Counted from the first letter of the stretch, positions 32,806-42,209 are shown. The stretch: 64,000 nucleotides of DNA from Pelagicoccus sp. SDUM812002 (GCF_031127835.1 NZ_JARXHX010000002.1:372001-436000); one strand, 5' to 3'. The notes: generated by a model from the letters alone, not told the origin. Program-made: numbers and translations.

Positions 32806-34422
32806 ATGAATAAAGAAAAGGAAAACCCAACGTATATAGATACCAGTGACGCGTCATTGGTCGTCGCTTGCCTCGGTGGAGACCGGCAAGCGTTTGGTAA
32901 AATCGTTACCCGCTACCAAAGCCTGCTGTGCTCGGTGGCGTACTCGTCGCTCGGAAGCTTGAGCGCTAGCGAGGATGTAGCTCAGGAAGCGTTTTTGGAG
33001 GCTTGGAAAAAGCTGAGTACCTTGCGCGAACCGGAGAAACTAAAGTCCTGGTTATGTGGAATCTTGCGTTTCAAGATTAGCCACTGGCGGCGCAAGCACG
33101 CGAGGCAGCCCGTGTATGAGTCAGAAACGGGTGGCGAGTTGGAAAGCATGGAATCGGAAGACGAAGGGGTTGAAGAAACAACGATGAAAGAAGAAGAGCA
33201 GGCACTGCTTTGGAAGGCATTGGAAAAGGTGCCTGAGAATTATCGCGAACCTTTGGTTCTCTATTACCGCGAGCATCAATCGATCGAGCACGTAGCCTAC
33301 GAGCTAGACTTGTCGGAAAGCGCGGTAAAGCAGCGCCTCTCTCGAGGTCGCAAGATGTTGCAGGAACGCATGATGGGCTTTGTGGAAGATTCGCTGGTTC
33401 GCAGCTCGCCGAGTCGTGTATTCACAATGGGAGTACTGGCTGCCCTTCCCGCGCTCGCACCACCTGCCAAGGCTGCTGGCGCTGGAGTAGTCGCTGCGAA
33501 GTTGGGAGTCTGGGCAAAGTGGGCGAGCGTCGTCACTTTTCTCGGAACGTTCTCCGGAGTGATCAGCAGCTTTTTTGCCGTGAGAGCTAGCCTAGACCAA
33601 TCGCGAACGCTGCGAGAACGGCAAAACGTGATTCGTACGACGGCATCCTTTTTCGGAGTAGCTGGAGTCCTGATCGGCGGCGGATACCTAATGCTGTATC
33701 TTGCTTTGGAGTCGTATGAATACAGTGGATACTACGCAGCTGGGATTCATATACTCGTTTTTGCCGCGACGGTGGCCTATTGCGTGATGACGTATAGAAT
33801 GTTTAAATACTCGCTCAGCTTGCGTCGCGAAGAGCGTAAAGCCCACCCGGAGAAATTTATGGATGAGCGGGACCAGAAGGAGGCCAAGGGACGAGATTAC
33901 AAAAGCCGCTGGAAACTTTTCGGTGCACCTCTGGTGCATATTCGATTCGCAATCGCAGAGGACGGCGACAAACCGGTGTTTGGCTGGATCGCAGCCGGCG
34001 AGAAGGCCTACGGGTTGTTGTTCGCTTGGGGCGGCTTTGCAGTGGCTCCCGTGAGCGTGGGAATCATTTCAATCGGTTTGTTGAGTGTGGGATCGATAAG
34101 TTTTGGTTTAGTCGGTCTGGGAATGGTTGCCTGGGGAGTGGTGGCGTTTGGTTCGTCCGCTGTCGGCTGGAACGCCTATGCAAGCTTGTCGGCTCTCGGT
34201 GGCGACACGGCGTTCTCGGGCGGTTTCGCGGTAGCGAGTGAAGCGGCCATAGGCAAAGTGGCTTTCGCCGCGGAAGCGAATAACGAAGCTGCGGTAGAAT
34301 TGACACGTTTAGCCTCACTGGAGGCAAGCTACGTTGGCGCTCTCGGTCTGATCGCGGTGCTGGTTATCGTTCCAGTCGTGTTCTACGCGAAGGCAGTGCG
34401 ACAGCGTTTCGGGAAACAATGA
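32806..34422 (+). CDS. ECF sigma factor fused to a multi-pass membrane domain
   Basis: A 538-residue protein. Residues about 15-95 are sigma-70 region 2 (FGKIVTRYQSLLCSVAYSSL and ASEDVAQEAFLEAWKKL), and residues about 130-185 are region 4 with a helix-turn-helix (VPENYREPLVLYYREHQSIE and LSESAVKQRLSRGRKMLQ). From about residue 200 the chain has at least five hydrophobic segments, including a remarkable glycine/serine-rich repeat of short units (VGIISIGLLSVGSISFGLVG) in which glycine recurs every five to seven residues. Such an arrangement would tether the sigma factor to the membrane, so activation may need release or membrane sensing. The start at 32806 (MNKEKEN) is preferred over an upstream ATG. 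It sits between cassettes 3 and 4. Confidence 0.85.
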   Translation: MNKEKENPTYIDTSDASLVVACLGGDRQAFGKIVTRYQSLLCSVAYSSLGSLSASEDVAQEAFLEAWKKLSTLREPEKLKSWLCGILRFKISHWRRKHARQPVYESETGGELESMESEDEGVEETTMKEEEQALLWKALEKVPENYREPLVLYYREHQSIEHVAYELDLSESAVKQRLSRGRKMLQERMMGFVEDSLVRSSPSRVFTMGVLAALPALAPPAKAAGAGVVAAKLGVWAKWASVVTFLGTFSGVISSFFAVRASLDQSRTLRERQNVIRTTASFFGVAGVLIGGGYLMLYLALESYEYSGYYAAGIHILVFAATVAYCVMTYRMFKYSLSLRREERKAHPEKFMDERDQKEAKGRDYKSRWKLFGAPLVHIRFAIAEDGDKPVFGWIAAGEKAYGLLFAWGGFAVAPVSVGIISIGLLSVGSISFGLVGLGMVAWGVVAFGSSAVGWNAYASLSALGGDTAFSGGFAVASEAAIGKVAFAAEANNEAAVELTRLASLEASYVGALGLIAVLVIVPVVFYAKAVRQRFGKQ

Positions 34423-34520
34423 CGGAAATTTCGCTTTTTTCGCGTGATGATTCTAGACCTTATTCAAGGTAAGATGCAGGAAATCAGCGAGTTAAAACCT
34501 GAACGCTACAGTATAGGAGA

Positions 34521-34578
34521 TGCCTATGATTACTAGTGGAATGAAGTATTTCCAATTATAGCAGGTTTATCGTATAGT
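34521..34578 (+). promoter_or_regulatory. Cassette promoter, copy 4
   Basis: TGCCTATGATTACTAGTGGA, then AAGTATTTCCAATTAT and TATAGT at 34573-34578. The -35 position is at 34550-34555 with 17-bp spacing. Confidence 0.75.
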
Positions 34579-34583
34579 TCTCC

Positions 34584-34730
34584 TATCGGCCAACCGAGAG
34601 GCACAACCGATACGAAGCCAGGCTTCGTTACAGATTTTTGGGGTATAAAACATACACGACAGCGATATAGGAGTAGGGGTACTCCTGCTGTCAAAGAGGC
34701 CCGCACAGAGCTTAGCTCTGGCGGGCTTTT
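34584..34730 (+). ncRNA. Small structured RNA, cassette copy 4 (no peptide)
   Basis: A predicted transcript of about 147 nt starting roughly 6 nt after the -10. Four helices are visible: P1 TATCGG/CCGATA (34584-34612); P2 CGAAGCC-A-GGCTTCG (34613-34627); P3 GACAGC/GCTGTC with inner AGGAGTA/TACTCCT and a GGGG loop (34658-34692); and the terminator. Between P2 and P3 lies the TTTTTGGGGTATAAAACATA segment shared with the other copies. No ORF comparable to the 56-residue peptides exists. The 5' half is unlike copies 1-3 but matches copy 5 with compensatory base changes. Confidence 0.8.
34699..34730 (+). terminator. Rho-independent terminator, cassette copy 4
   Basis: Stem GCCCGC...GCGGGC with inner CAGAGC-TTA-GCTCTG, followed by TTTTG and a further TTTTTT run. 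Confidence 0.92.
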
Positions 34731-35029
34731 GTTTTTTCCAAATTCCTCCCGTAGACGCAGAGCTACGCCATGGGCAGCGAACGATGTCTCTCTAAATCGC
34801 GACTTGCTTACTCCCATTGCTTTCGCGGATTGAGAGTGCTCGTTCTTGTGTCTAGATGCTGTGGAAATCGACCCTTCGATTCGATTTACCCGAATGTCGA
34901 TCCGTTTCGAGCAAATCGAAGTCACCTTGATTTGTAAAAATAAAAGTCAGTAGGCGGGGAATGTTCGCTTTCCAGGACTGAAAAGGTATTCAGTATAAGT
35001 GCTTTATGAAAATTGATCGTAAGCTATAG
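34731..35029. other. Intergenic DNA between RNA cassettes 4 and 5
   Basis: About 300 nt with no convincing ORF. Minus-strand reading frames here only translate the antisense of the repeated RNA cassettes. I see no terminator or promoter beyond those of the cassettes. Confidence 0.5.
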
Positions 35030-35091
35030 GTTTTTACTATAGGTGATAGTGGTTCTAAGTATTTCACATTATGGCTGGAATACCGTATAGT
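35030..35091 (+). promoter_or_regulatory. Cassette promoter, copy 5
   Basis: ACTATAGGTGATAGTGG, then TAAGTATTTCACATTATGG and TATAGT at 35086-35091. The -35 TTCACA at 35063-35068 is identical to copy 3, with 17-bp spacing. Confidence 0.8.
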
Positions 35092-35096
35092 TCTTC

Positions 35097-35245
35097 CATC
35101 GGACAACCGAGAGGAATACCGATGCGAAGAGATTCTTCGCTACAGAATTTTTGGGGTATAAATATACTAGACAGCGTCAAAGGAGTAGGGGTACTCCTGC
35201 TGTCAAATTAGCTCGCGCCAAGCTTAGCTTGGGCGGGCTTTTTTT
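35097..35245 (+). ncRNA. Small structured RNA, cassette copy 5 (no peptide)
   Basis: A paralogue of the copy 4 RNA. P1 CATCGG/CCGATG (35097-35124), P2 GCGAAGA-GAT-TCTTCGC (35124-35140), P3 GACAGC/GCTGTC with inner AGGAGTA/TACTCCT and GGGG loop (35170-35204), and the terminator. Compared with copy 4, the first P1 pair changed from T-A to C-G, a P2 pair from C-G to A-T, and the terminator stem changed on both arms, so base pairing is kept while sequence drifts. No ORF of note is present. Confidence 0.8.
35211..35245 (+). terminator. Rho-independent terminator, cassette copy 5
   Basis: Outer stem GCTCGC...GCGGGC with one bulged G and inner CCAAGC-TTA-GCTTGG, followed by a run of seven T. Confidence 0.92.
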
Positions 35246-35342
35246 ATGCCCGTAACTCCCCTGCGTTTCGATGCTGTGTTTCCGTTTGGAAGAGGGTTCA
35301 GGCAAGTTTGACTTCTTAAAGGGCAGGGGCGAGAAGTCTGCC

Positions 35343-36263
35343 ATGGAAGAAACGGAATTTATTTGGCACGGGGGAAAGCTCATAAAGTGGAAGGATGCGA
35401 CAGTGCACGTGATGACGCATGCCCTGCACTATGGATCTTCTGTTTTTGAGGGTATCCGCGTTTACGATACAATGGAGGGACCAGCCTACCTTTGTTTGGG
35501 AAGACACCTGAAACGATTCTACGACTCTGCTCGAATCTATCGAATGACGATGCCGTTCGGACAGGAGGAGCTGACCCGGATTTGCCACGAGGTGATCACC
35601 GCGAATAAGCTGAAATCCGCTTACGTGCGGCCTTTGGCGTTCCGTGGCTACGGCCCTATCACAGTTTACGGAAACGCAGATCCGGTGGAGGTTACCGTGG
35701 CGGCCTTCCCATGGGGCGCCTATTTGGGTGAAGACGCTCTGGAGAGCGGTGTGGATGTGGGGGTTTCGAGCTGGACCCGCGTGGCGCCCAATACCTTGCC
35801 GACGATGGCGAAAGCGGGTGGCAACTACCTTTCTTCGCAGCTCATTACTATGGAAGCCCACAGGCATGGATACACGGAGGGGATCGGGCTCGACGCATCG
35901 GGACACCTGAGTGAAGGGGCGGGTGAGAACATTTTCGTGGTGCGCGATGGTGTGCTGTTCACGCCGCCGATCACCGCGGCGATTTTGCCGGGTATCACGC
36001 GAAGCATTACGATCGATCTGGCGCAACGACTCGGGTATGCAGTGCGCGAGGAGAGTTTACCGCGCGAGCTTCTCTATGTGGCCGACGAAGTATTTATGAC
36101 CGGCACAGCGACAGAAATAGCTGCCATAAGATCTGTTGATGGATTATCCGTAGGAAGCGGCAAGCGAGGCGTCATTACGGAGCAACTACAGAACGCGTTT
36201 TTTGGGCTCTTTGACGGATCGACAGAAGATACGCAGGGTTGGTTGGAGCTAGTCAAGTCCTAG
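35343..36263 (+). CDS. ilvE: Branched-chain amino acid aminotransferase
   Basis: A 306-residue class IV PLP-dependent aminotransferase performing the last step of Leu, Ile and Val synthesis. The start MEETEFIWHGGKLIKWKDA at 35343 matches family N-termini; the longer ORF reads through the cassette terminator region. Hallmarks are HALHYGSSVFEGIRVYDT, the PLP lysine in TMAKAGGNYLSSQL, EGIGLDASGHLSEGAGENIF and ADEVFMTGTATEIAAIRSVDG. The length is normal for IlvE. No promoter was identified, but the gene begins about 100 nt after the terminator of cassette copy 5. Confidence 0.95.
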   Translation: MEETEFIWHGGKLIKWKDATVHVMTHALHYGSSVFEGIRVYDTMEGPAYLCLGRHLKRFYDSARIYRMTMPFGQEELTRICHEVITANKLKSAYVRPLAFRGYGPITVYGNADPVEVTVAAFPWGAYLGEDALESGVDVGVSSWTRVAPNTLPTMAKAGGNYLSSQLITMEAHRHGYTEGIGLDASGHLSEGAGENIFVVRDGVLFTPPITAAILPGITRSITIDLAQRLGYAVREESLPRELLYVADEVFMTGTATEIAAIRSVDGLSVGSGKRGVITEQLQNAFFGLFDGSTEDTQGWLELVKS

Positions 36264-36322
36264 GCCTCCGGCGGTTTCTTTCTTGTTTGCTCTGACACTG
36301 CGGCTGGCCATGCTCGTCGCCC

Positions 36323-37507
36323 ATGGAAGAGCGGTCGGAGAAGGTTAGCAGCATTTCGTTTTTCCCTTTGGACTACGCCTCTATGGCGGGATTTCTTGCT
36401 TACGCCTCCAGCGTGACGGCTATTCCCATCTGCCTCGTCGCTATCACTGAGGAACTGGGCTTGTCTTTGGGGCAAGCGGGAGGATTGGAGGCGCTTAGAG
36501 GTATCCTCGTTTTGGTTACGCTCTTGCTGAGCGGTTTCATAGCCGCCCGTTTCGGAAAGGCACGTTCGATCGGATTTGGGTGTATCCTTCTTGGCATTGG
36601 AATGTTCGCTTACGGGATGGCACCCTTTTTCGGGGCTTTGCTGCTTGCGGTGGCTCTGCTGGGCTTAGGAGGAGGCGTGGTCGAGGCCTTGATTAATCCT
36701 TTGGTGCAGGAACTGCATCCCAAAGACTCGGGGCGTTATTTGAACCTCGTCAACGCCTTTTGGTCGATCGGGGTGCTAGCAACGATGCTGGGCACAGGGG
36801 ACGCGTTGAACAGAGATGTTTCCTGGCGCTCTGTGCTACCGTTTCTTGGGTGTGTAAGCTTATTCTCCGGGTCGGTTTTCCTTTGGCTGGGGCAGGGAGA
36901 AGAGAAGAGGCGAGCCGGAAGCTTGGGACAGGTATTCGCGAATAAGCGAGCGATTTTGCGGCGCCGTCGTTTTTGGGTGTTTACGGCTTTGATGTTTTTG
37001 GGGGGCGCGTCGGAAGGGGCCTTCACCTTCTGGAGCGCAAGCTTGATACAGATCGAATTTGGGGCGGCTCCACTTGCAGCCGGAGTGGGGGTTGCACTGT
37101 TTGCGGGTGGGATGATCTTAGGACGTCTTTTATTCGCGTGGTTAGTGCCGCAGGAACGGCTTTGGGCGCTGTTGCTTTGGTCGGCTTTGGGAGGTGTCGG
37201 CGTCAGTCTCGGTTTTCCGTTGTTGGATTCGATCGAGTGGGCCTACCTTGCTCTGCTTTTGGCAGGCGTGGCGATGGCGTGTTTTTGGCCGAGCTTGCAG
37301 TCTTACGCTGTGGACCGAATGTGCTGCGATGCGACGAGCGCCTTCATTCTGCTTTCCTGTGGGGGAATTGCCGGTTTCGCATCGGTTTCTTGGACGATGG
37401 GGGCAGTCGGAGATTGGTTGGGCTTGAGGGCGAGCTTTTGGATCGTGCCGTTCTACCTGTGTCTAATGGTGCTCGTCTTGTTGGCGGAGCGTCGAAAAGG
37501 CGCTTAG
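36323..37507 (+). CDS. Major facilitator superfamily transporter
   Basis: A 394-residue membrane protein with about 12 hydrophobic segments in two halves. The loop between segments 2 and 3 reads GFIAARFGKARSIGFGCILLG, matching the MFS motif (GxLaDrxGrkr), and a cytoplasmic loop rich in Arg (FANKRAILRRRRFWVF) separates the halves. The segment HPKDSGRYLNLVNAFWSIGV resembles fucose/sugar-type MFS carriers, where a similar HxxxxR/N...FxxG pattern occurs. The substrate cannot be fixed. It lies 59 nt after ilvE. Confidence 0.86.
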   Translation: MEERSEKVSSISFFPLDYASMAGFLAYASSVTAIPICLVAITEELGLSLGQAGGLEALRGILVLVTLLLSGFIAARFGKARSIGFGCILLGIGMFAYGMAPFFGALLLAVALLGLGGGVVEALINPLVQELHPKDSGRYLNLVNAFWSIGVLATMLGTGDALNRDVSWRSVLPFLGCVSLFSGSVFLWLGQGEEKRRAGSLGQVFANKRAILRRRRFWVFTALMFLGGASEGAFTFWSASLIQIEFGAAPLAAGVGVALFAGGMILGRLLFAWLVPQERLWALLLWSALGGVGVSLGFPLLDSIEWAYLALLLAGVAMACFWPSLQSYAVDRMCCDATSAFILLSCGGIAGFASVSWTMGAVGDWLGLRASFWIVPFYLCLMVLVLLAERRKGA

Positions 37508-37611
37508 GAATCTTATAGCGGCAGAGATAGCTCTGGTTTTTGACTATGACTTAAGTGAAATTGCGTTTCCAGTTCTGTAATCCCTGCATATTTCGCCGTT
37601 AAACCTGCAAG

Positions 37612-40600
37612 GTGTTGAAGATCTGTCTCGCTGGGCGTAGAAAACGGTACCTTCCTTTCGTTGTGCTCAAATCAATCGTCCGAATCAGTTTATTCCTCTG
37701 GTTGTCGTTCGTCCTTTATGGCTCCGGGGAGCTGCGTCTCTCCCATTTTGATAGCGGTAGAGGGTTATCGCACAATTGGGTCCGCTGCTTTTTCCAAGAC
37801 GATTCTGGGATGCTATGGATTGGAACGAGCGACAGCTTGGATCGCTACGATGGACGTGAGATACGATCGTTCCGTCTACTAGGATCGGAGGGAGTCCAGC
37901 TCAACGTAGCCGTGAACGAGGTGATCAAGCGCGATGCTGACAGCTTTTGGGTAGCGACCGATGGAGGGTTATACATTTTTGAGCTCGATTCAGGAAGCTT
38001 CCGTTTTTTTGAGAATGCAGGGTTCCAAGCGGTTCTTCACGCTTACGAGGATAGTCGCGGCGATTTTTGGTTCAGCACCGATAGTGGTCTGGTCTGGTGC
38101 GACGGAAAGACTGAGGAGGTGCAGCGGTATCAGTCGGGAAATGCCGAATCTGGGACTATTGCTCATGATTACGTGAACTGCGTTTTCGAGCGAAGTAACG
38201 GAGAGATTTGGATTGGGACGAAAAGAGGTCTTAGTATCCATGATCCAGCTACGGGAGTTTTTGAAAACTACCAGGATGTGGGCAGAGGGGATCGTAAGTT
38301 GACCTCCAATGATATATTGAGAGTAGTCGAAGACCGGCAAGGGCGGATGTGGATGGCCACGGGGAAAGGGGGACTGGAGCAAGCTTACCACGCTGAGGAT
38401 GGTTCTTGGCGATTTGTGCAGAGGTTCGCTGGGCAGGGTGTGCGTGCCCTCGTGGATAGGGACAACATACTTTGGTTGGCCTTGGGGAGCAATGGCGGCC
38501 TTTGCCGCGTAGTGCTAGACGACTACGATGGAACTGGAGAGCTCCCGGTGATTAGAGATTTTAGGAATGCGAACAATCCATGGAGTTTGGCGAGTGATTC
38601 GCTTTTTTGCCTCTACGAAGATCGACTGGGAGACATATGGATCGGCACTTACGGCAAGGGAGTTAACCATTTCTCGAAGCGTGGGAAGAATCTGGAGATT
38701 GTGCAGAAAGGGACGGACGGAGTGATCCCGTTGTTTGATGAGGCGGCTAACGCGTTCTTAGACGAAGAGGACTCGTTTTGGATAGGGACGAACTCCGGAT
38801 TGGAACGTGTTCGCAAATCGACGGGAGAGGTGAGCTTTTACAAAAGCATTGTGGGGGATGAGAGGACGCTTGGTGGAGACTCGGTGTTCGCTATTCACAA
38901 GGATAGGCGAGGAAACCTTTGGGTGGGAGGCTGGACGACGGGTTTGAGTCGGTTGGATGAGGAAACGCAGACCTTTGAACGGTTCGAACCATCGGATAGC
39001 CCGTATTCCCTGGGTGGAGCCAATGTTTACGCTATCGAGTCGGATCCTAGAGGCGACCTTTGGGTGGGTTGCTTAGGGGGCGGTTTGAGTCGCTTCGACT
39101 ACGACCGGCGGCGTTTTGATCGCTTCATGAACGACCCGAACGATCCGAACTCTCTCGGTGACAACGATGTTAGCGATATCCTTCCTCTAGGAGATGGGAA
39201 ACTGCTGGTTGGGGCCAGCTTCGACTTAGACCTTATGGACGTGGACACGGGAGTTTTTCACCACTACCCTCACCGCGCCCTAGCAAATAACGGAAATGGT
39301 GGCGGCTACGTAACTCAACTGCATCAGGACCAGACAGGTCGGATCTGGGTGGCTACTTCGGCGGGCTTGGAGATCTTGGATTTGGAGACGGGGAGGTATC
39401 GGCATTTCAGTACCGCGGACGGCCTGCCTTCGAACTCGATACAAGCGATTTTGGAGGACGACCTTGGCAGTCTTTGGATCAGCACCAGCAACGGTTTATC
39501 GAAATTCGAAAACGCGGTGACGAACTTGCCGAATGCTCGCTTTCGGAACATAGCCTACTCCGAAGGATTGCCGTCGGAGAACTTCAATCCACGCTCCGCT
39601 GTGAGAGGGATGGATGGTTATTTTTACTTTGGAGGGCCCAACGGACTGGTTCGTTTTCGTCCAGAGGAAGTAGCCTTCAACGAGGTCCCTCCTCCAATCG
39701 CGTTGAGCGAACTTTTGTTGTTGGAGACATCGCCAGATGAACTTCTCTCCTACCAGCCGTACGGCGGTATTCTGAATGCTACTCAAAGAGTTGAGCTGCC
39801 GCACTCTCGAGCGAACTTTATAATCAAATTTGCGGCTCTAAACTATCTTAATCCTGAGATGAATAGATATCGGTATAAGCTATCTGGATACGATCGTGAT
39901 TGGATTGACGCTGGAACCGTCGGTGTCGCTACTTACACTCAGATCGATCCCGGGAATTATACTTTCTTTGTGATGGGATCGAACAATGATGGGGTTTGGT
40001 CTGAAGAGATTCGCAGATTGGAAATATACATTTCGCCGCCTTGGTGGTTGACGAGTTGGTTTCGTATATTGGTTGTGTTATTGCTGGTGCTTTCGGTCGT
40101 GCTTGCATACCGGTTGCGCTTTGCCTACTTGAGCCGTCGGCGGCAGGAACTCGAAGAGAGGGTCAAGCAACGTACCGCTGAGCTTGAGGCGGCGACCCTC
40201 AAGCTAGCGGAAAGTAAAGAAGAGGTTGCGATGCAGAATACGGAATTGGTGGGACACCGCGAGAAATTGGAGGAACTCGTATTCGAGCGAACCAAGGAGC
40301 TCGAGTCTGCGAAGGAAAAGGCGGAGGAGTCCGATCAGTTGAAATCCTCTTTCTTAGCCAACATGAGTCATGAGATTCGCACGCCGATGAACGCTATCAT
40401 TGGATTCTCCTCCTTGCTCGAGCAAATCGATGATGCGGAAAAGGAGGAGAAGCGAAAGTACGTGGAAATTATCCAAGAAAACGGCAATGCGCTTCTTGTA
40501 TTGATAAATGACATACTGGATATCTCGCTAATCGAGTCGAACCAGATCGAGCTCAGGAGCGAGATCGTAAACGTGGGAGAAGTTTTGGCTGAGATGGGAG

Positions 40601-41442
40601 CAATACATCGCTTACAAGCTGCTGAAGGCGTGGTGGTTGACGTAGGTGATCCGTACTCGGAACGGAGTCTTCATATGAAGGTGGATAGAGTTCGTTTGAT
40701 GCAGGTGTTAAACAACCTCTTGACCAATGCGTGCAAATACACGGACGAGGGCAGCATCAAGCTGCGCGGCGATCTTGCAGGCGACCACGTGGCCTTTAGC
40801 GTAAGTGATACAGGGACAGGTATAGAGGAAGAAGATTTACGGCGTATATTCGATCCTTTTTTCAAAGTGGAACGTTCAAACCAACGTTTGTATAGAGGAA
40901 CTGGAATAGGGCTCAGTATTTGTAGTAATCTGGTGCGCTTGATGGGAGGTGAGTTGAGCGTGGAATCCGAAGTAGGAGTGGGGACGACATTCTCGTTTTC
41001 ATTGCCTTTGGGTACATCTGAAGATCGAACAAAAATTCTACAGGAAAGAGAGGCGGACGAAGTTTCCTTGGATGGTCTGTTGGTAGTGGTCGCGGAGGAC
41101 GAAGCCACGAACTTCATGCTCGTGGAGACGGTTCTCAAAAAGCAGAACGTAAAGATCTTGCGGGCTCATAACGGACAGGAGGCAGTTGATATTGTATTCA
41201 ACCTAGAGCGGCCCGATCGCTTTGCCGTGTTGATGGATATCAAAATGCCGGTTATGGATGGCTTAGAAGCCTGTAGATTAATAAAGGAGAAGGATCCTAC
41301 CATCCCTGTTATTGCGCTGACTGCTTATGCTCAGCGTTCAGAGAGGGACGGTATAATGGCCGAAAATTTCGATGGATTCCTCGCCAAGCCGTTCGTGGCG
41401 AAGGATCTGTTTCGCATGCTTTCGCAATACGTGTCGGCTTAG
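37612..41442 (+). CDS. Hybrid two-component sensor kinase with Reg_prop beta-propellers
   Basis: A 1,276-residue hybrid sensor. A GTG start is followed by a signal anchor ([19 protein letters not shown]). Residues about 30-700 carry repeated Reg_prop blades, each with a W-(I/V)-G-T/W-like core ([29 protein letters not shown]). A Y_Y_Y domain follows ([20 protein letters not shown]), then a membrane helix ([20 protein letters not shown]), a coiled coil, HisKA with phospho-acceptor His920 ([15 protein letters not shown]), HATPase_c ([29 protein letters not shown]) and a C-terminal receiver with Asp1209 ([12 protein letters not shown]). In marine polysaccharide degraders such kinases sense oligosaccharides in the periplasm. 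Unlike the classic Bacteroides hybrid two-component systems, no AraC output domain is fused at the end, so the output regulator is elsewhere. Confidence 0.93.
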   Translation: MLKICLAGRRKRYLPFVVLKSIVRISLFLWLSFVLYGSGELRLSHFDSGRGLSHNWVRCFFQDDSGMLWIGTSDSLDRYDGREIRSFRLLGSEGVQLNVAVNEVIKRDADSFWVATDGGLYIFELDSGSFRFFENAGFQAVLHAYEDSRGDFWFSTDSGLVWCDGKTEEVQRYQSGNAESGTIAHDYVNCVFERSNGEIWIGTKRGLSIHDPATGVFENYQDVGRGDRKLTSNDILRVVEDRQGRMWMATGKGGLEQAYHAEDGSWRFVQRFAGQGVRALVDRDNILWLALGSNGGLCRVVLDDYDGTGELPVIRDFRNANNPWSLASDSLFCLYEDRLGDIWIGTYGKGVNHFSKRGKNLEIVQKGTDGVIPLFDEAANAFLDEEDSFWIGTNSGLERVRKSTGEVSFYKSIVGDERTLGGDSVFAIHKDRRGNLWVGGWTTGLSRLDEETQTFERFEPSDSPYSLGGANVYAIESDPRGDLWVGCLGGGLSRFDYDRRRFDRFMNDPNDPNSLGDNDVSDILPLGDGKLLVGASFDLDLMDVDTGVFHHYPHRALANNGNGGGYVTQLHQDQTGRIWVATSAGLEILDLETGRYRHFSTADGLPSNSIQAILEDDLGSLWISTSNGLSKFENAVTNLPNARFRNIAYSEGLPSENFNPRSAVRGMDGYFYFGGPNGLVRFRPEEVAFNEVPPPIALSELLLLETSPDELLSYQPYGGILNATQRVELPHSRANFIIKFAALNYLNPEMNRYRYKLSGYDRDWIDAGTVGVATYTQIDPGNYTFFVMGSNNDGVWSEEIRRLEIYISPPWWLTSWFRILVVLLLVLSVVLAYRLRFAYLSRRRQELEERVKQRTAELEAATLKLAESKEEVAMQNTELVGHREKLEELVFERTKELESAKEKAEESDQLKSSFLANMSHEIRTPMNAIIGFSSLLEQIDDAEKEEKRKYVEIIQENGNALLVLINDILDISLIESNQIELRSEIVNVGEVLAEMGAIHRLQAAEGVVVDVGDPYSERSLHMKVDRVRLMQVLNNLLTNACKYTDEGSIKLRGDLAGDHVAFSVSDTGTGIEEEDLRRIFDPFFKVERSNQRLYRGTGIGLSICSNLVRLMGGELSVESEVGVGTTFSFSLPLGTSEDRTKILQEREADEVSLDGLLVVVAEDEATNFMLVETVLKKQNVKILRAHNGQEAVDIVFNLERPDRFAVLMDIKMPVMDGLEACRLIKEKDPTIPVIALTAYAQRSERDGIMAENFDGFLAKPFVAKDLFRMLSQYVSA

Positions 41443-42209
41443 CTTTCAGGCTCCAACCGATAAAAAACCGAGACTGAGCTTGTCAGAGGAAATATTATAC
41501 TAGCGTCGCCATCGCTTATCGTAGGCTCCTGGTTGATAGGTAACCAGGTTCCCAAATCGTAAGACTCTTTCAGGCTGAAACCGTCGGCTGCGGTTGCATC
41601 CCAGTTCAAGGTGAGGGTATTGTTTTGCTTTTTGAATACGATAACGGGAGCGACAAGAGGAGTCGTTTGGTCGGGAAGAACAGTCAGTTTTATGCGGAGG
41701 GCGCCGGGCTCGGGCTCGGGCGCCGTGTCGCCGGTACCGTCTACGTTTGACCAAGGGGTGAGCACGAGGTCGTAGGTTCCAGCTTGGTTAGGGGTGCCCG
41801 TGATGATTCCTATGTCGGCGGTGATCACCCCGTTCACGGCGCTTTTTCGCAAGCGGAGATCGGTGACGCGCATTCCAGGAGGGAGATTTCCTTCGATAGT
41901 CCAAGATCTTGGAGTGATGGTATTTGAGAACTTTATGACTGCCTCGACGCCGACCTTTAGCTCTGGAGTGTTAATGTATTCAACGTCGTAGGAAGATGTG
42001 CTGGCTCCGGATACAGCGTGTGGAGCTGCGAGGGTGGCGGCAGGGATGGCGATGGACTGTATGATTCGGACAACAGGAGCATTTGGCTGCAAGTGTTTCG
42101 TGTAGGCGATCATCTTGACGATCGGGCTTCGCTGCAAGATTAGCATGAGCATGCCGAGGGCAAGGTGTAGGCGAGCGGAAAAGAGTTTCTGTAAAAGGAA
42201 GAGATTCAC
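41439..42209 (-). CDS. Exported protein with Ig-like domain
   Basis: A 256-residue protein with a hydrophobic N-terminal region. After about residue 75 it reads as beta-strand-rich, with the segment [20 protein letters not shown] typical of putative-Ig/cadherin-like domains, in which G-T-P-x-x-x-G-x-Y recurs. The C-terminal part ([27 protein letters not shown]) resembles a short module often found near the end of secreted Verrucomicrobiota proteins. It is convergent with the hybrid kinase gene and overlaps it by 4 nt. The function is unknown; a cell-surface or secreted structural role is likely. Confidence 0.65.
   Translation of the reverse strand: MNLFLLQKLFSARLHLALGMLMLILQRSPIVKMIAYTKHLQPNAPVVRIIQSIAIPAATLAAPHAVSGASTSSYDVEYINTPELKVGVEAVIKFSNTITPRSWTIEGNLPPGMRVTDLRLRKSAVNGVITADIGIITGTPNQAGTYDLVLTPWSNVDGTGDTAPEPEPGALRIKLTVLPDQTTPLVAPVIVFKKQNNTLTLNWDATAADGFSLKESYDLGTWLPINQEPTISDGDASIIFPLTSSVSVFYRLEPES

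Noticed and set aside
24949-35204. A minus-strand promoter (TTGACA-like) inside P3 that could give an antisense antitoxin RNA
   Set aside because: The TTGACA/TTGATA is the complement of the conserved stem, and no consistent -10 follows in all copies.
24621-35245. Interpretation of the cassettes as insertion sequences or a CRISPR array
   Set aside because: No transposase, no terminal inverted repeats or target duplications, and the units are 200-430 nt with internal promoters and terminators rather than short repeats with spacers.
34533-35383. Two minus-strand ORFs sharing a segment like SLTAGVPLLL
   Set aside because: The shared residues come only from antisense reading of the repeated RNA cassettes; the frames have no other support.
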